Positions 15,240-23,593 of a stretch of DNA of 64,000 nucleotides are shown here, piece after piece. The notes below the pieces were generated by a model. The model did no database searches, was not told the origin of the DNA, and worked only from the letters and a program-made list of their open reading frames with translations. The number at the start of each line of letters is the position of its first letter. Within the stretch, counting starts at the first letter, position 1. Source of the stretch: Flavobacterium sp. 9 (GTDB lineage: Bacteria > Bacteroidota > Bacteroidia > Flavobacteriales > Flavobacteriaceae); the NCBI RefSeq assembly GCF_002754195.1, contig NZ_PEEU01000001.1:4402001-4466000 (forward strand). The letters run 5' to 3'. The position numbers and the translations under genes were made by a program.

Positions 15240-16943
15240 TTACTCTACTAATTCCACAAATTTAAACTCACCTTCAACGGCAACTTTAGTCAAACCGTGT
15301 TTAGATAGATTTTTCATAGACGCATCCCATTTTTTACCGCTTAAATTTGCAGTAATTTTCAATTGCTGAAGATCCATTTTATTTTCATTTCCTTTCAATA
15401 AATCCAGGATAAATTTCTCTTCGTCAGACAATTCAATTTGAGCTTGTTTTTTCTCCGGACGCATTTGTGGGAACAATAAAACTTCCTGAATCGATGCATT
15501 GTTTGTTAAGTACATAATCAAACGGTCCATACCAATTCCCATTCCAGAAGTTGGAGGCATACCATATTCAAGTGCTCTTAAGAAATCTTCATCGATGATT
15601 CCGTTAGCTTCATCATCACCTTTTTCAGAAAGACGCATTTGATCTTCAAAACGCTCACGTTGATCAATTGGATCGTTTAATTCAGAATAAGCATTTGCGA
15701 TTTCTTTACCACAAACCATTAATTCAAAACGCTCTGTAAGATCTGGATTATCGCGGTGTTCTTTACATAAAGGAGACATTTCTTTTGGATAATCAGTAAT
15801 GAAAGTTGGCTGAATATAGTTTCCTTCGCATTTAGCGCCAAAAATCTCATCAATCAATTTTCCTTTCCCCATTGTTTTATCAACGTCGATTCCCATTCCT
15901 CTTGCTGCTTCAAACAATTCTTCTTCAGTTTTACCTGAGATATCAAAACCAGTAAAATGTTTGATAGAATCCGTCATTGTAACACGAGCATAAGGCGCTT
16001 TAAAATTAATTTGGTGTTCACCAAAAGTAACTTTACTAGTTCCGTTTACAGCAATTGCACAATGCTCAAGCAAACCTTCAGCAAATTCCATCATCCAGTT
16101 GTAGTCTTTGTAGGCTACATATATTTCCATTGCGGTAAATTCAGGATTATGTGTTCTGTCCATACCTTCATTTCTAAAGTTTTTCGAGAATTCATAAACA
16201 CCTTCAAAACCACCAACAATTAATCTTTTCAAATACAATTCGTTTGCAATACGCATGTAAAGCGGAATGTCAAGTGAATTATGGTGCGTGATAAAAGGTC
16301 TTGCCGAAGCTCCACCAGCAATTGATTGTAAAACCGGAGTTTCAACTTCAAGATAACCAGCATCATTAAAATAGTTACGCATAGCCGTAAACAATTTTGT
16401 ACGCTTAATGAAGTTTTCTTTCACATGCGGATTAACCGTTAAATCTACATAACGCATTCTGTAACGCAATTCAGCATCTGTAAAAGCGTCGTGAACGTTT
16501 CCGTCTGTATCAACTCTTGGTAAAGGAAGCGGACGAAGTGTTTTACTCAAGAAAGTAAAACCGCTAACACGAATACATTTCGCGCCAACTTGCGTCGTGA
16601 ATAATTCACCTTCAATACCAACAAAGTCACCTAAATCAGTTAATTTTTTAAAAACCGTGTTGTACAAAGTTTTATCATCACCTTCACACAAAACATCGCG
16701 ATTCACGTACAATTGTATACGCCCTTCGCTATCCTGCAATTCAGCAAAACAAGCTTTTCCTTGATCTCTGATACTCATCAAACGTCCGGCAACAATAACC
16801 TTCTTACCTTCTTCAAAAGATTCCTTAATCTGCTTCGAAGTGTGATTTACAGGAAAAAGATTAGCTGGGTAAGGATTGATTCCTAAGTTGCGTAAGTTTT
16901 GAAGTTTCTCTCTTCTAATGATTTCTTGTTCTGATAATGCCAT
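15240..16943 (-). CDS. lysS: Lysyl-tRNA synthetase, class II
   Basis: The 567-residue enzyme charges tRNA-Lys. The anticodon-binding OB-fold occupies about 48-135 and the class II catalytic core follows. Motif 2 is FRNEGMDRTHNPEFT at 256-270 and motif 3 is GMGIGMDR at 467-474. After the core there is an extra domain of about 65 residues (501-567, beginning LSDEEKFILDLL), making the protein longer than the about 505 residues of E. coli LysS. Such an extension is usual in Bacteroidetes. The start is followed by ALSEQEIIRREKL, a normal LysS N-terminus. It is a monocistronic gene with its own promoter box (16966-16973) and terminator. Confidence 0.97.
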   Translation of the reverse strand: MALSEQEIIRREKLQNLRNLGINPYPANLFPVNHTSKQIKESFEEGKKVIVAGRLMSIRDQGKACFAELQDSEGRIQLYVNRDVLCEGDDKTLYNTVFKKLTDLGDFVGIEGELFTTQVGAKCIRVSGFTFLSKTLRPLPLPRVDTDGNVHDAFTDAELRYRMRYVDLTVNPHVKENFIKRTKLFTAMRNYFNDAGYLEVETPVLQSIAGGASARPFITHHNSLDIPLYMRIANELYLKRLIVGGFEGVYEFSKNFRNEGMDRTHNPEFTAMEIYVAYKDYNWMMEFAEGLLEHCAIAVNGTSKVTFGEHQINFKAPYARVTMTDSIKHFTGFDISGKTEEELFEAARGMGIDVDKTMGKGKLIDEIFGAKCEGNYIQPTFITDYPKEMSPLCKEHRDNPDLTERFELMVCGKEIANAYSELNDPIDQRERFEDQMRLSEKGDDEANGIIDEDFLRALEYGMPPTSGMGIGMDRLIMYLTNNASIQEVLLFPQMRPEKKQAQIELSDEEKFILDLLKGNENKMDLQQLKITANLSGKKWDASMKNLSKHGLTKVAVEGEFKFVELVE

Positions 16944-16965
16944 TTTGTGCTCTTTTTTAAGTGTG

Positions 16966-16973
16966 CAAAGATA
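16966..16973 (-). promoter_or_regulatory. Bacteroidetes-type -7 box of lysS
   Basis: The plus-strand CAAAGATA reads TATCTTTG on the minus strand (TAnnTTTG consensus), 22 bp before the lysS ATG, which predicts a leader of under 20 nt. Confidence 0.5.
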
Positions 16974-17065
16974 AAGAAAAGAATGTAGATTTCAGAATGC
17001 AGTTTTTAGATTTTTTGAAGCACAAATTTCAGGCTTTCAATACCCTTTTGTCCCGCTATCCACTT

Positions 17066-17100
17066 GTATCTTTTTTGCCGAAAAAAGCAAAAAAGGATAC
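17066..17100. repeat. Dispersed hairpin element with ATCTTTTTTG / CAAAAAAGGAT arms
   Basis: GTATCTTTTTTGC (17066-17078) faces GCAAAAAAGGATAC (17087-17100), complementary except for one extra base. It is flanked by GC-richer TCCCGCTATCC and GCTTCTATCGGGGC. A related element with the same arms lies at 40908-40945. Confidence 0.6.
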
Positions 17101-17180
17101 CGCTTCTATCGGGGCTATTCGTGAAGTTTTAGTTTTTAAAAGACCTTTTAGTTGGTGTGTTTAGATCGTTTTGTAAAGCA

Positions 17181-17284
17181 TTGTCAGGCTGAGCGAAGTC
17201 GAAGCCACACGAGTAGCTCGACAAAGATTGGCGATTTTTATTGCGGAATTTCAGGTGTGGCTTCGACTTCGCTCAGCCTGACAA
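17181..17284. repeat. 30-bp perfect inverted repeat (CTGAGCGAAGTCGAAG family)
   Basis: The left arm at 17181-17210 and right arm at 17255-17284 are exact reverse complements. They contain GGCTGAGCGAAGTCGAAGCC and enclose a 44-bp loop. The core 16-mer CTGAGCGAAGTCGAAG recurs at 36651-36666, which marks it as a dispersed repeat. The 435-bp gap between lysS and the lipoprotein gene holds this and the hairpin at 17066 but no credible gene. Confidence 0.8.
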
Positions 17285-17378
17285 TAATGCGTTAAAAATG
17301 CACGAAACTAAATAAAAACCTCAGTATCTTAGCTTCTCAGAACCTTAGAACCTTATAAAAAGAACCTTCTCAAAAAAA

Positions 17379-18113
17379 ATGAAATCCATATCAGCCTTAA
17401 TAATTCTTCTTATCCTGACAAGTTGCCAAATTACCGAAACCATCCAAATCAATCCAGACGGAACCGGAATTGTTGAAGTTGTTCAGCTTCGAAATGAAAA
17501 TAGTTATATGCAATTGGCAGGAGATCAATACGCGCACGAAGATGTTTTTAAAGATACAACCTATGTTTTTCAGGATTATATCAAGAAGTACAACGAGACA
17601 TTTGTGAAATATACGCCTGTTGAACAGCAATTATTTCAAAAATATTCGAATGTAAAAGTGCATATAAAAAATAGCTCTTTCGAAAAAGAATTCAGAACCG
17701 TAATGTCCTTTAACTTTAATAAAGTTTCGGAAATTCCGGATTTGTATAAGACCGAAGATTATGTAAATGACATTAAAAACAATTATGCATTAACTGCCGA
17801 AAATCATTATTATAAAATAGAATATCATTTTGACGGAACAGTTTTTAAGCGATCGGTTTCTGTCACAAATGAAGAGGAACTTCAAAAAACAAAAAATCAA
17901 TTTGCAAATGCAGATCCTAAATATGCTTCTTTAAAACTGACGCAATCTTATGTTTTACGATATCATTTCCCCAAGAAAATAAAATCAGTTTCAAACCAAA
18001 AGGCAATTATTAGTCCCGATAAAAAATCATTAACCTTAGAATTTCAACTTTCAGACTGTTTACAAAATCCGGAAATGACAAGTTTAGAAGTGGTTTTGGA
18101 GGAAATTTATTAG
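17379..18113 (+). CDS. Lipoprotein of unknown function (paralogue of the gene at 18338)
   Basis: The protein has 244 residues with a short type II signal peptide, MKSISALIILLILTSCQI, lipidated at about C16. The mature start TETIQINPDGTGIVEV has the same layout as TENIYVNDNGTGKFSI in the neighbouring lipoprotein. The C-terminal YHFPKKIKSVSNQ...SPDKKSLTLEF matches YHFPKRIKKVSNP...SDDRKSITIQY there, so they are tandem paralogues. Predicted mostly beta-sheet, with no enzymatic motif. Its function is unknown; it is probably anchored to the outer membrane facing the periplasm. The two genes are separated by a nested inverted repeat. Confidence 0.75.
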   Translation: MKSISALIILLILTSCQITETIQINPDGTGIVEVVQLRNENSYMQLAGDQYAHEDVFKDTTYVFQDYIKKYNETFVKYTPVEQQLFQKYSNVKVHIKNSSFEKEFRTVMSFNFNKVSEIPDLYKTEDYVNDIKNNYALTAENHYYKIEYHFDGTVFKRSVSVTNEEELQKTKNQFANADPKYASLKLTQSYVLRYHFPKKIKSVSNQKAIISPDKKSLTLEFQLSDCLQNPEMTSLEVVLEEIY

Positions 18114-18254
18114 CCACGGATCTGACGGATTTAAACGGATTGAACGCAGATTATTTCATGATAATCTTTGTCAAAGTTTTAAACTTTGACAAAGATCAGT
18201 CAATTCAAAAATAAAAAATCAGTGCAAATCTGTTTAAATCCGTCAAATCCGTGG
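18114..18254. repeat. Nested inverted repeat (CCACGGAT...ATCCGTGG) around a second palindrome
   Basis: The outer arms CCACGGATCTGACGGATTTA (from 18114) and its near-complement ending in AAATCCGTCAAATCCGTGG (to 18254) pair over about 38 bp with a few mismatches. Between them is a perfect 16-bp inverted repeat, ATCTTTGTCAAAGTTT (18164-18179) with AAACTTTGACAAAGAT (18181-18196). It starts immediately after the stop codon of the upstream lipoprotein gene. Confidence 0.8.
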
Positions 18255-18313
18255 TTAATTTTCACATAAACAATTAAACAAATCCACGACTAAATAAATA
18301 AAAATAGTCTTCG

Positions 18314-18321
18314 TATCTTTG
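18314..18321 (+). promoter_or_regulatory. Bacteroidetes-type -7 box of the second lipoprotein gene
   Basis: TATCTTTG fits TAnnTTTG and lies 16 bp before the ATG at 18338. This shows that the gene has its own promoter despite the paralogue upstream. A -33 element is not clear. Confidence 0.45.
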
Positions 18322-18337
18322 ATGAAAAATTAACCAT

Positions 18338-19093
18338 ATGAAATTATATAAATTACTTAGTTTTTGTTTTTTATTAGCAACATTAACAAGTTGCACCTTA
18401 ACCGAAAATATTTATGTAAACGATAACGGAACCGGAAAGTTTTCTATAGACATGGACGGTTCGTCACTAATGGCAATGGCTGGTGATCAGTTAGGCGATC
18501 AAATGGGAGCCGACGCTAAAAAAAATATAGATTCTACTTTTACCTTCAAACAATTATTTGAACAGAAAAAAGATAGTATTGCAAAATTATCTCCCGAAGC
18601 TCAAAAGGAACTTAAAAAACTGGAGAATTTTGTAGTAAATACCAAAATGAACGCTGAGAAAAAAGAGTTTTTAATGACGCTTTCGACTGATTTTAAAAAT
18701 GTAAATGAGTTACAAGATGCATTGCAAGCTATGAGCGCGCTTCAAAAATTAGAAGGCGGAGCAAATAGTGCAACACCTCTGGCAAAAGGATTAGGAGATA
18801 ATAACAGTAAATTAAGCTATACATACGACGGAAAGAAATTTACGCGTAAAGCAGTAATCGATAAAGAAAAATTGGCTGCAAAAGCAAAAGATTCTGCGGC
18901 AGATATGTCCAAGATGATTTTTGCTTCGTCAAACTACATTATAAAATATCATTTTCCTAAGCGAATCAAAAAGGTATCAAACCCAAATGCTTTGTTTAGC
19001 GATGATCGAAAATCAATTACAATTCAATACCCTTTCACGGATTATATGGAGAATCCTGACAAGCTCAACTTCGAAGTTGAGTTTGAAAAATAA
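18338..19093 (+). CDS. Lipoprotein of unknown function (paralogue of the gene at 17379)
   Basis: The protein has 251 residues with a signal peptide ending LATLTSCTL and lipidation at about C19. The N- and C-terminal blocks align with the preceding lipoprotein (NGTG, KYHFPKRIKKVSN). The middle differs and contains a helical Lys/Ala-rich stretch with MAMAGDQLGDQMGADAKK. No known catalytic site is present. It is separated by only 5 bp from lipB, so at least this copy is co-transcribed with lipoate metabolism, although no functional link is implied by the sequence. Confidence 0.75.
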   Translation: MKLYKLLSFCFLLATLTSCTLTENIYVNDNGTGKFSIDMDGSSLMAMAGDQLGDQMGADAKKNIDSTFTFKQLFEQKKDSIAKLSPEAQKELKKLENFVVNTKMNAEKKEFLMTLSTDFKNVNELQDALQAMSALQKLEGGANSATPLAKGLGDNNSKLSYTYDGKKFTRKAVIDKEKLAAKAKDSAADMSKMIFASSNYIIKYHFPKRIKKVSNPNALFSDDRKSITIQYPFTDYMENPDKLNFEVEFEK

Positions 19094-19098
19094 TTAAA

Positions 19099-19800
19099 AT
19101 GAACAAAAAAATTCAACTTCAGGATTTAGGAAGTAAAGATTATAAATCGACCTGGGAATATCAGGAAGAACTTTTTAAAGATATAGTCGACTTAAAAATC
19201 AAAAACAGAAGAGAAGAACTTGATTTGCCAACGCCAAATTATTTACTATTTGTAGAACACCCACATGTTTATACTTTGGGTAAAAGTGGCGATTTTGAGA
19301 ACTTATTATTAAACGAAAAGCAGCTTGAAGCAAAAGGTGCTACTTTCTATAAAATCAATCGTGGCGGAGATATTACGTATCACGGACCCGGACAAATTGT
19401 AGGCTATCCGATTTTAGATTTAGAAAATTTCTTTACAGATATTCATAAGTATTTGCGTTTTCTTGAAGAAGCTATTATTCTGACTTTAGAAGAATATGGC
19501 TTAAAATGCGGACGTAGTGATGGCGAAACTGGCGTTTGGCTGGATGTTGGAACTCCGTTTGCACGTAAAATTTGTGCGCTTGGCGTACGTGCTTCAAGAT
19601 GGGTAACCATGCACGGATTTGCATTGAATGTAAACGTAGATTTAGGATACTTTGATAATATTATTCCGTGTGGAATTCGCGGAAAAGGTGTTACATCTTT
19701 GCAAGTAGAACTTGGTGTAGAAAAAGTTGACGAAGAAGAGGTAAAGGCCAAAATCGTAAAACATTTGACTCAATTGTTTGAAGCAGAATTTATTTCATAA
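19099..19800 (+). CDS. lipB: Octanoyl-[acyl-carrier-protein]:protein N-octanoyltransferase
   Basis: The 233-residue enzyme transfers octanoate from ACP to the lipoyl domains of 2-oxoacid dehydrogenases and GcvH, the first step of lipoate synthesis. Family motifs are all present: VEHPHVYTLGKSGD at 52-65, RGGDITYHGPGQIVGYP at 88-104, K157 in ARKICALGV and the acyl-thioester cysteine C191 in IIPCGIRGKGVTS. The length is normal. It starts 5 bp after the lipoprotein gene. Downstream, a repeat-rich gap of 224 bp separates it from an AraC regulator. Confidence 0.95.
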   Translation: MNKKIQLQDLGSKDYKSTWEYQEELFKDIVDLKIKNRREELDLPTPNYLLFVEHPHVYTLGKSGDFENLLLNEKQLEAKGATFYKINRGGDITYHGPGQIVGYPILDLENFFTDIHKYLRFLEEAIILTLEEYGLKCGRSDGETGVWLDVGTPFARKICALGVRASRWVTMHGFALNVNVDLGYFDNIIPCGIRGKGVTSLQVELGVEKVDEEEVKAKIVKHLTQLFEAEFIS

Positions 19801-19852
19801 AGCTTCTAAAATATAAAAAGTATACCAATTCGTGTGGTCACGAAAAAAACAT

Positions 19853-19995
19853 TTAACACATAGAAACATAGATTTTTCTTTATCTAAAAGAAGATGAAAA
19901 GAAACAGGTTTCTAACACATAGCGCACTATGTGAATTTTAAAAAAGTGAAACGCCTACTTTTTAAGTTCTCAAAAGCTATGTTTCTATGTGTTAA
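19853..19995. repeat. Inverted repeat with 19-bp perfect arms in the lipB-AraC gap
   Basis: TTAACACATAGAAACATAG (19853-19871) and CTATGTTTCTATGTGTTAA (19977-19995) are exact reverse complements. Inside lies a smaller related palindrome (AACACATAGCGCACTATGTG near 19914), so the unit is built from repeated CACATAG/CTATGTG words. Confidence 0.75.
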
Positions 19996-20024
19996 TATAA
20001 ATTATACTCAACGAATTTAATAGT

Positions 20025-20846
20025 ATGAAAAATGCTGAAGAAAATAACAATTTTAGAATTGCTGTTCCTTCAGCATTTGAAACTGTTTTTTCTCATTTTT
20101 ATTTTGCCGAAAATAAAACGGCATTTCCGGTAACGAAAACTTTATTACCCAGTTTTCAAACGATTCTTGTTTTTAATTTCGGAACAAAATCATCTTTAAG
20201 ATCAGAGAAAAATAGGACTCTCGAAGTTGAAAAATGCATTGTTTTAGGACCTATAAAACAAGCGTTCGATTATACTTTAGAACCTAATTCAGAGATATTA
20301 GTTGCCAATTTTAAAGAAGATGCTTTTTATAGATTCTTCGGGAATGCGCTTCTAACGCATGCATTGCCAATTCATCCGGATGCTCTACTTGCAGAGAATT
20401 GCTTTTCGGTTTTATGGGAAGAACTTAATCTTTTATCAGATACAAAAGAACGTGTCGATTATATCCTGGAATTTTGCAAACCTTACTTGAAAGAGCAAAA
20501 TGCTTTGACAACGCTTTTGGCGGATTTTAGAGAAGAGAATTTAAATCCGATAAAAGCAATTGCTTCGCAAACTAATCAATCAGAACGGAATATTCAATTG
20601 AATCAAAAGAAGTTTTTTGGATATACGATTAAAGAAATCAATCGCTACGAAAGGTTTTTAAAAGCTGTAGAAGTTATTCAGAAAGATATTATGAATGATT
20701 CTAAAACAGATTGGCTTTCCGTTGTAGAGCAATGTGGTTATTATGATCAAAGCCAATTGATTCATGATTTTAAATATTACATGAATATTTCTCCAACCAA
20801 ATTCCTAAAATTCCAAAACGATATTTGCAGTTCTAAATCAGAATAG
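20025..20846 (+). CDS. AraC-family transcriptional regulator (first)
   Basis: The protein has 273 residues. The N-terminal part (about 1-150) is a cupin-like sensor region typical of this Bacteroidetes group (PIKQAFDYTLEPNSEILVANF). The C-terminal 100 residues hold the double helix-turn-helix: IASQTNQSERNIQLNQKKF and then CGYYDQSQLIHDFKYYMNIS, which fits the second HTH consensus 'GY.D.S.F.R.FK...G.SP..F'. The inducer is unknown. It is followed after 27 bp by a second AraC gene with little similarity in the sensor half, then by short-chain dehydrogenases that are plausible targets. Confidence 0.85.
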   Translation: MKNAEENNNFRIAVPSAFETVFSHFYFAENKTAFPVTKTLLPSFQTILVFNFGTKSSLRSEKNRTLEVEKCIVLGPIKQAFDYTLEPNSEILVANFKEDAFYRFFGNALLTHALPIHPDALLAENCFSVLWEELNLLSDTKERVDYILEFCKPYLKEQNALTTLLADFREENLNPIKAIASQTNQSERNIQLNQKKFFGYTIKEINRYERFLKAVEVIQKDIMNDSKTDWLSVVEQCGYYDQSQLIHDFKYYMNISPTKFLKFQNDICSSKSE

Positions 20847-20861
20847 ATTGTTTGAATTTTG

Positions 20862-20869
20862 TAACTTTG
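20862..20869 (+). promoter_or_regulatory. Possible -7 box just before the second AraC gene
   Basis: TAACTTTG matches TAnnTTTG but ends only 4 bp before the ATG at 20874, so the transcript would be essentially leaderless. It may be chance. Confidence 0.3.
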
Positions 20870-20873
20870 CAAA

Positions 20874-21773
20874 ATGGACAAACTAGAAACTATAGAAGAT
20901 TTTTATCGTAAAAAACTCCTTTTTATGCCCGATAATCTCAAAAAAGAAATCGGACATTTTAATGTTTTTGTATTGGATGATTTTGTGGGTTGCAGCGCAA
21001 AACCTATTCCATATAGCCGAAGAGATTATTTTAAGATAAGTTTGATCGTCGGGAAGAACAAAGTGCATTATGCTGACAAAGTTGTAGAGATTGAAAAACA
21101 GGCGCTTTTCTTCGCCAATCCGCAAATACCTTATAATTGGGAACAATTAGACGAACAGCAATCGGGATTTTTTTGTGTGTTTACCGAAGCTTTTTTTCAT
21201 CAATTTGGAAATTTAAAGGAATATCCGGTTTTTAAACCAAACGGATCTCCTGTTTTTGCTATTGATGATGAACAAGTAGAAAGAATCAAAGGTATTTTTA
21301 AGCAAATGATGACAGAAATTAATTCTGATTATACTTATAAATATGATGTATTGCGCAATTTAGTTTTTGACTTGATTCATAGTGCAATGAAAATGCAGCC
21401 GGCTAATATTTCTGTTACTCAGCATTCTAATGCTTCAAGTAGAATATCTTCTTTGTTTCTGGAATTACTGGAAAGACAATTTCCTATTGAAAATTCAAGA
21501 CAACGTTTCGGATTACGTTCTGCGGCAGATTTTGCAGATCAATTGACTATTCATGTCAATCATCTTAATAGAGCTCTGAAAGAAACGACTCAAAAAACAA
21601 CTTCGGAGATTATTGCTGAACGCATTTTGCAGGAAGCAAAAATTCTTTTAAAACACACCGATTGGAATATCTCTGAAATCGCATATAGTTTGGGATTTGA
21701 AGAGCCAACACATTTCAATAACTTCTTTAAGAAAAACATTCAAATTACGCCACGACAATTTAGAACTGTTTGA
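20874..21773 (+). CDS. AraC-family transcriptional regulator (second)
   Basis: The 299-residue protein has a cupin-like N-terminal sensing domain (about 30-150, containing KVVEIEKQALFFANPQIPY). The C-terminal AraC DNA-binding domain (about 195-297) has a first HTH at FADQLTIHVNHLNRALKE and a second at NISEIAYSLGFEEPTHFNNF, ending in KNIQITPRQFR. The strongly conserved second HTH makes the family assignment secure. The SDR genes start 83 bp downstream on the same strand, and paired CGTTAGCG words lie in that gap. The regulator probably controls those genes. Confidence 0.9.
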   Translation: MDKLETIEDFYRKKLLFMPDNLKKEIGHFNVFVLDDFVGCSAKPIPYSRRDYFKISLIVGKNKVHYADKVVEIEKQALFFANPQIPYNWEQLDEQQSGFFCVFTEAFFHQFGNLKEYPVFKPNGSPVFAIDDEQVERIKGIFKQMMTEINSDYTYKYDVLRNLVFDLIHSAMKMQPANISVTQHSNASSRISSLFLELLERQFPIENSRQRFGLRSAADFADQLTIHVNHLNRALKETTQKTTSEIIAERILQEAKILLKHTDWNISEIAYSLGFEEPTHFNNFFKKNIQITPRQFRTV

Positions 21774-21798
21774 TTTTTGTAATTTATGGTTTGAATCT

Positions 21799-21833
21799 CG
21801 TTAGCGCAAGCAGCCGTTAGCGTCATACTTTTG
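21799..21833 (+). promoter_or_regulatory. Candidate AraC operator plus -7 box upstream of the SDR genes
   Basis: Two direct copies of CGTTAGCG (21799-21806 and 21815-21822) lie 16 bp apart, directly in front of TACTTTTG (21826-21833, TAnnTTTG). AraC proteins bind direct repeats near the promoter, and an AraC gene ends 26 bp upstream. The binding role is inferred. Confidence 0.4.
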
Positions 21834-21856
21834 TATCCTAATTAAAACACTATAAT

Positions 21857-22696
21857 ATGGATACTAAAAAAGTATGGTTTATAACCGGAGCTTCAAAAGG
21901 TTTGGGCTTGAGTTTAGTAAATCAATTATTAAAAGCGGGTCAATATGTGGTTGCAACATCAAGAAATATTGATGATCTTATTAAAGTAACCAATTCTGAT
22001 TCGGAAAACTTCCTTCCGTTGGCTGTTGATCTTAAAGATGATAAAGACGTTGAAAAAGCGATCTCTCAGGCCGTGAAAAAATTCAACAGAATTGATGTTG
22101 TCATAAATAACGCAGGATATGGCATTGGCGGAAGCATCGAAGAATTAAATGACGACGAAACACGTGCAAGTTTTGATGTAAATATTTTTGGAACCTTAAA
22201 TGTTATTAGAAATGTGATGCCTTATTTGCGATTGCAAAAATCAGGTCATATCATCAATATTTCTTCGATTGCAGGATTTACCGGAGCAACAGGATGGGCA
22301 GTTTATTCAGCATCAAAAGCTGCGGTGATTGGCTTATCTGAAGTATTGGCAGAAGATGTAAAATCTTTTGGAATCAAAGTTACGGTTGTTGCACCGGGCG
22401 CATTCCGAACTAATTTTCTTAAGCCTGATTCACTTACATTACCTCAAAACACAATCTCAGAATATGAAGAGGTTAGAAATTCTCATGCCAGATATTTAAA
22501 AATGGATGGAGAACAAATTGGCGATCCTGAAAAAGCCGCTTCTGCAATGATTGCAATTGTCGCATTGCCGGAACCTCCATTACATCTTTTACTGGGAAAT
22601 GACGCTTATCAACGTGCCAATGCTAAAATTCAATATTTAGAAAAAGAATTTAAGCAATGGGAAACGATTACAAATTCAACAAGTTTTACAAACTAA
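21857..22696 (+). CDS. Short-chain dehydrogenase/reductase (first of a tandem pair)
   Basis: The 279-residue oxidoreductase is of the classical SDR type. The cofactor loop TGASKGLG lies at 10-17, NNAG at 84-87, the catalytic Ser in NISSIAG (about 136) and the YSASK active site with Y150 and K154. The C-terminal region (PEKAASAMIAIVALPEPPLHLLLG) is typical of 'oxidoreductase, SDR family' proteins that act on unknown small carbonyl compounds. The neighbouring gene at 22711 is a close paralogue, and the two are 14 bp apart. An AraC regulator lies upstream. Confidence 0.92.
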   Translation: MDTKKVWFITGASKGLGLSLVNQLLKAGQYVVATSRNIDDLIKVTNSDSENFLPLAVDLKDDKDVEKAISQAVKKFNRIDVVINNAGYGIGGSIEELNDDETRASFDVNIFGTLNVIRNVMPYLRLQKSGHIINISSIAGFTGATGWAVYSASKAAVIGLSEVLAEDVKSFGIKVTVVAPGAFRTNFLKPDSLTLPQNTISEYEEVRNSHARYLKMDGEQIGDPEKAASAMIAIVALPEPPLHLLLGNDAYQRANAKIQYLEKEFKQWETITNSTSFTN

Positions 22697-22710
22697 TTAA
22701 AAGCAAAAAA

Positions 22711-23550
22711 ATGGATACAAATAAAGTATGGTTCGTGACTGGAGCCTCAAAAGGGTTGGGATTAACTTTGGTTAAAAAATTATTGGCAAACGGATATAAA
22801 GTTGCTGCAACTTCAAGAGATGTAAACGCATTAATTACTGAAATTGGCACAACATCAGATCAGTTTTTGCCTATTACAATGGATATTGTGACTGAAAGCA
22901 GTGTTCAGGAAGCAGTTCAAAATACGATCAATCATTTTAAAACGATTGATGTGGTGGTAAATAATGCCGGTTACGGACAAATTGGAACTTTGGAAGAACT
23001 TTCAGACGAAGAATCAAGACGTAATTTTGATGTAAATGTATTTGGTTTATTGAATGTGATTCGAAATACAATGCCTCATTTCAGAACAAACAGATCAGGA
23101 CATTTCTTTAATATTTCGTCAATTGGCGGATATCACGGTGGTTTTCCGGGTTGGGGAATTTATTGTTCGACAAAATTTGCCGTTTCTGGTTTGACTGAAG
23201 GTTTGCAGGCAGAAGCTAAGGCTTTTGGCGTAAATGTGACTTTGGTTTATCCTGGATATTTCAGAACGAGCTTTTTATCTGAAGGTTCTATGGGATTGCC
23301 TAAAAATCCAATTGCGGATTATGAAGAAGCTCGTCAGTCTGTATTGGCACATCAAAATGAAATTAACGGAAATCAACCCGGAGATCCTGAAAAAGCGGTC
23401 GATGCTTTGATTCAGATTAGCAATGAAAAAAATCCGCCGCTTCATTTATTTTTAGGACAAGATGCCTACGATATGGCAAATAGTAAAATAGAAATTGTGA
23501 AAACAGATTTGGCAAACTGGAAAGATTTGACAACCTCTACTTCTTATTAA
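22711..23550 (+). CDS. Short-chain dehydrogenase/reductase (second of a tandem pair)
   Basis: The protein has 279 residues. The frame is open further upstream to 22657, but the N-terminus MDTNKVWFVTGASKGLG aligns exactly with the first SDR, so the ATG at 22711 is the real start and there is no overlap. TGASKGLG lies at 10-17, NNAG at 84-87, ISSIGG at about 135-140 and the active site YCSTK with Y151 and K155. The paralogue relationship with the preceding gene covers the full length, pointing to tandem duplication. The substrate is unknown. Confidence 0.92.
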   Translation: MDTNKVWFVTGASKGLGLTLVKKLLANGYKVAATSRDVNALITEIGTTSDQFLPITMDIVTESSVQEAVQNTINHFKTIDVVVNNAGYGQIGTLEELSDEESRRNFDVNVFGLLNVIRNTMPHFRTNRSGHFFNISSIGGYHGGFPGWGIYCSTKFAVSGLTEGLQAEAKAFGVNVTLVYPGYFRTSFLSEGSMGLPKNPIADYEEARQSVLAHQNEINGNQPGDPEKAVDALIQISNEKNPPLHLFLGQDAYDMANSKIEIVKTDLANWKDLTTSTSY

Positions 23551-23593
23551 TCACTATTAAACCTGACAGGTTTTTAATTCCGAGGCTTCGGGC

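Noticed and set aside
16961..17164. 67-residue ORF between lysS and the lipoprotein gene
   Set aside because: It covers the ATCTTTTTTG hairpin element and a low-complexity leader and has no protein-like pattern.
22657..22711. Upstream start of the second SDR overlapping the first
   Set aside because: Alignment with the first SDR places the true N-terminus at 22711.
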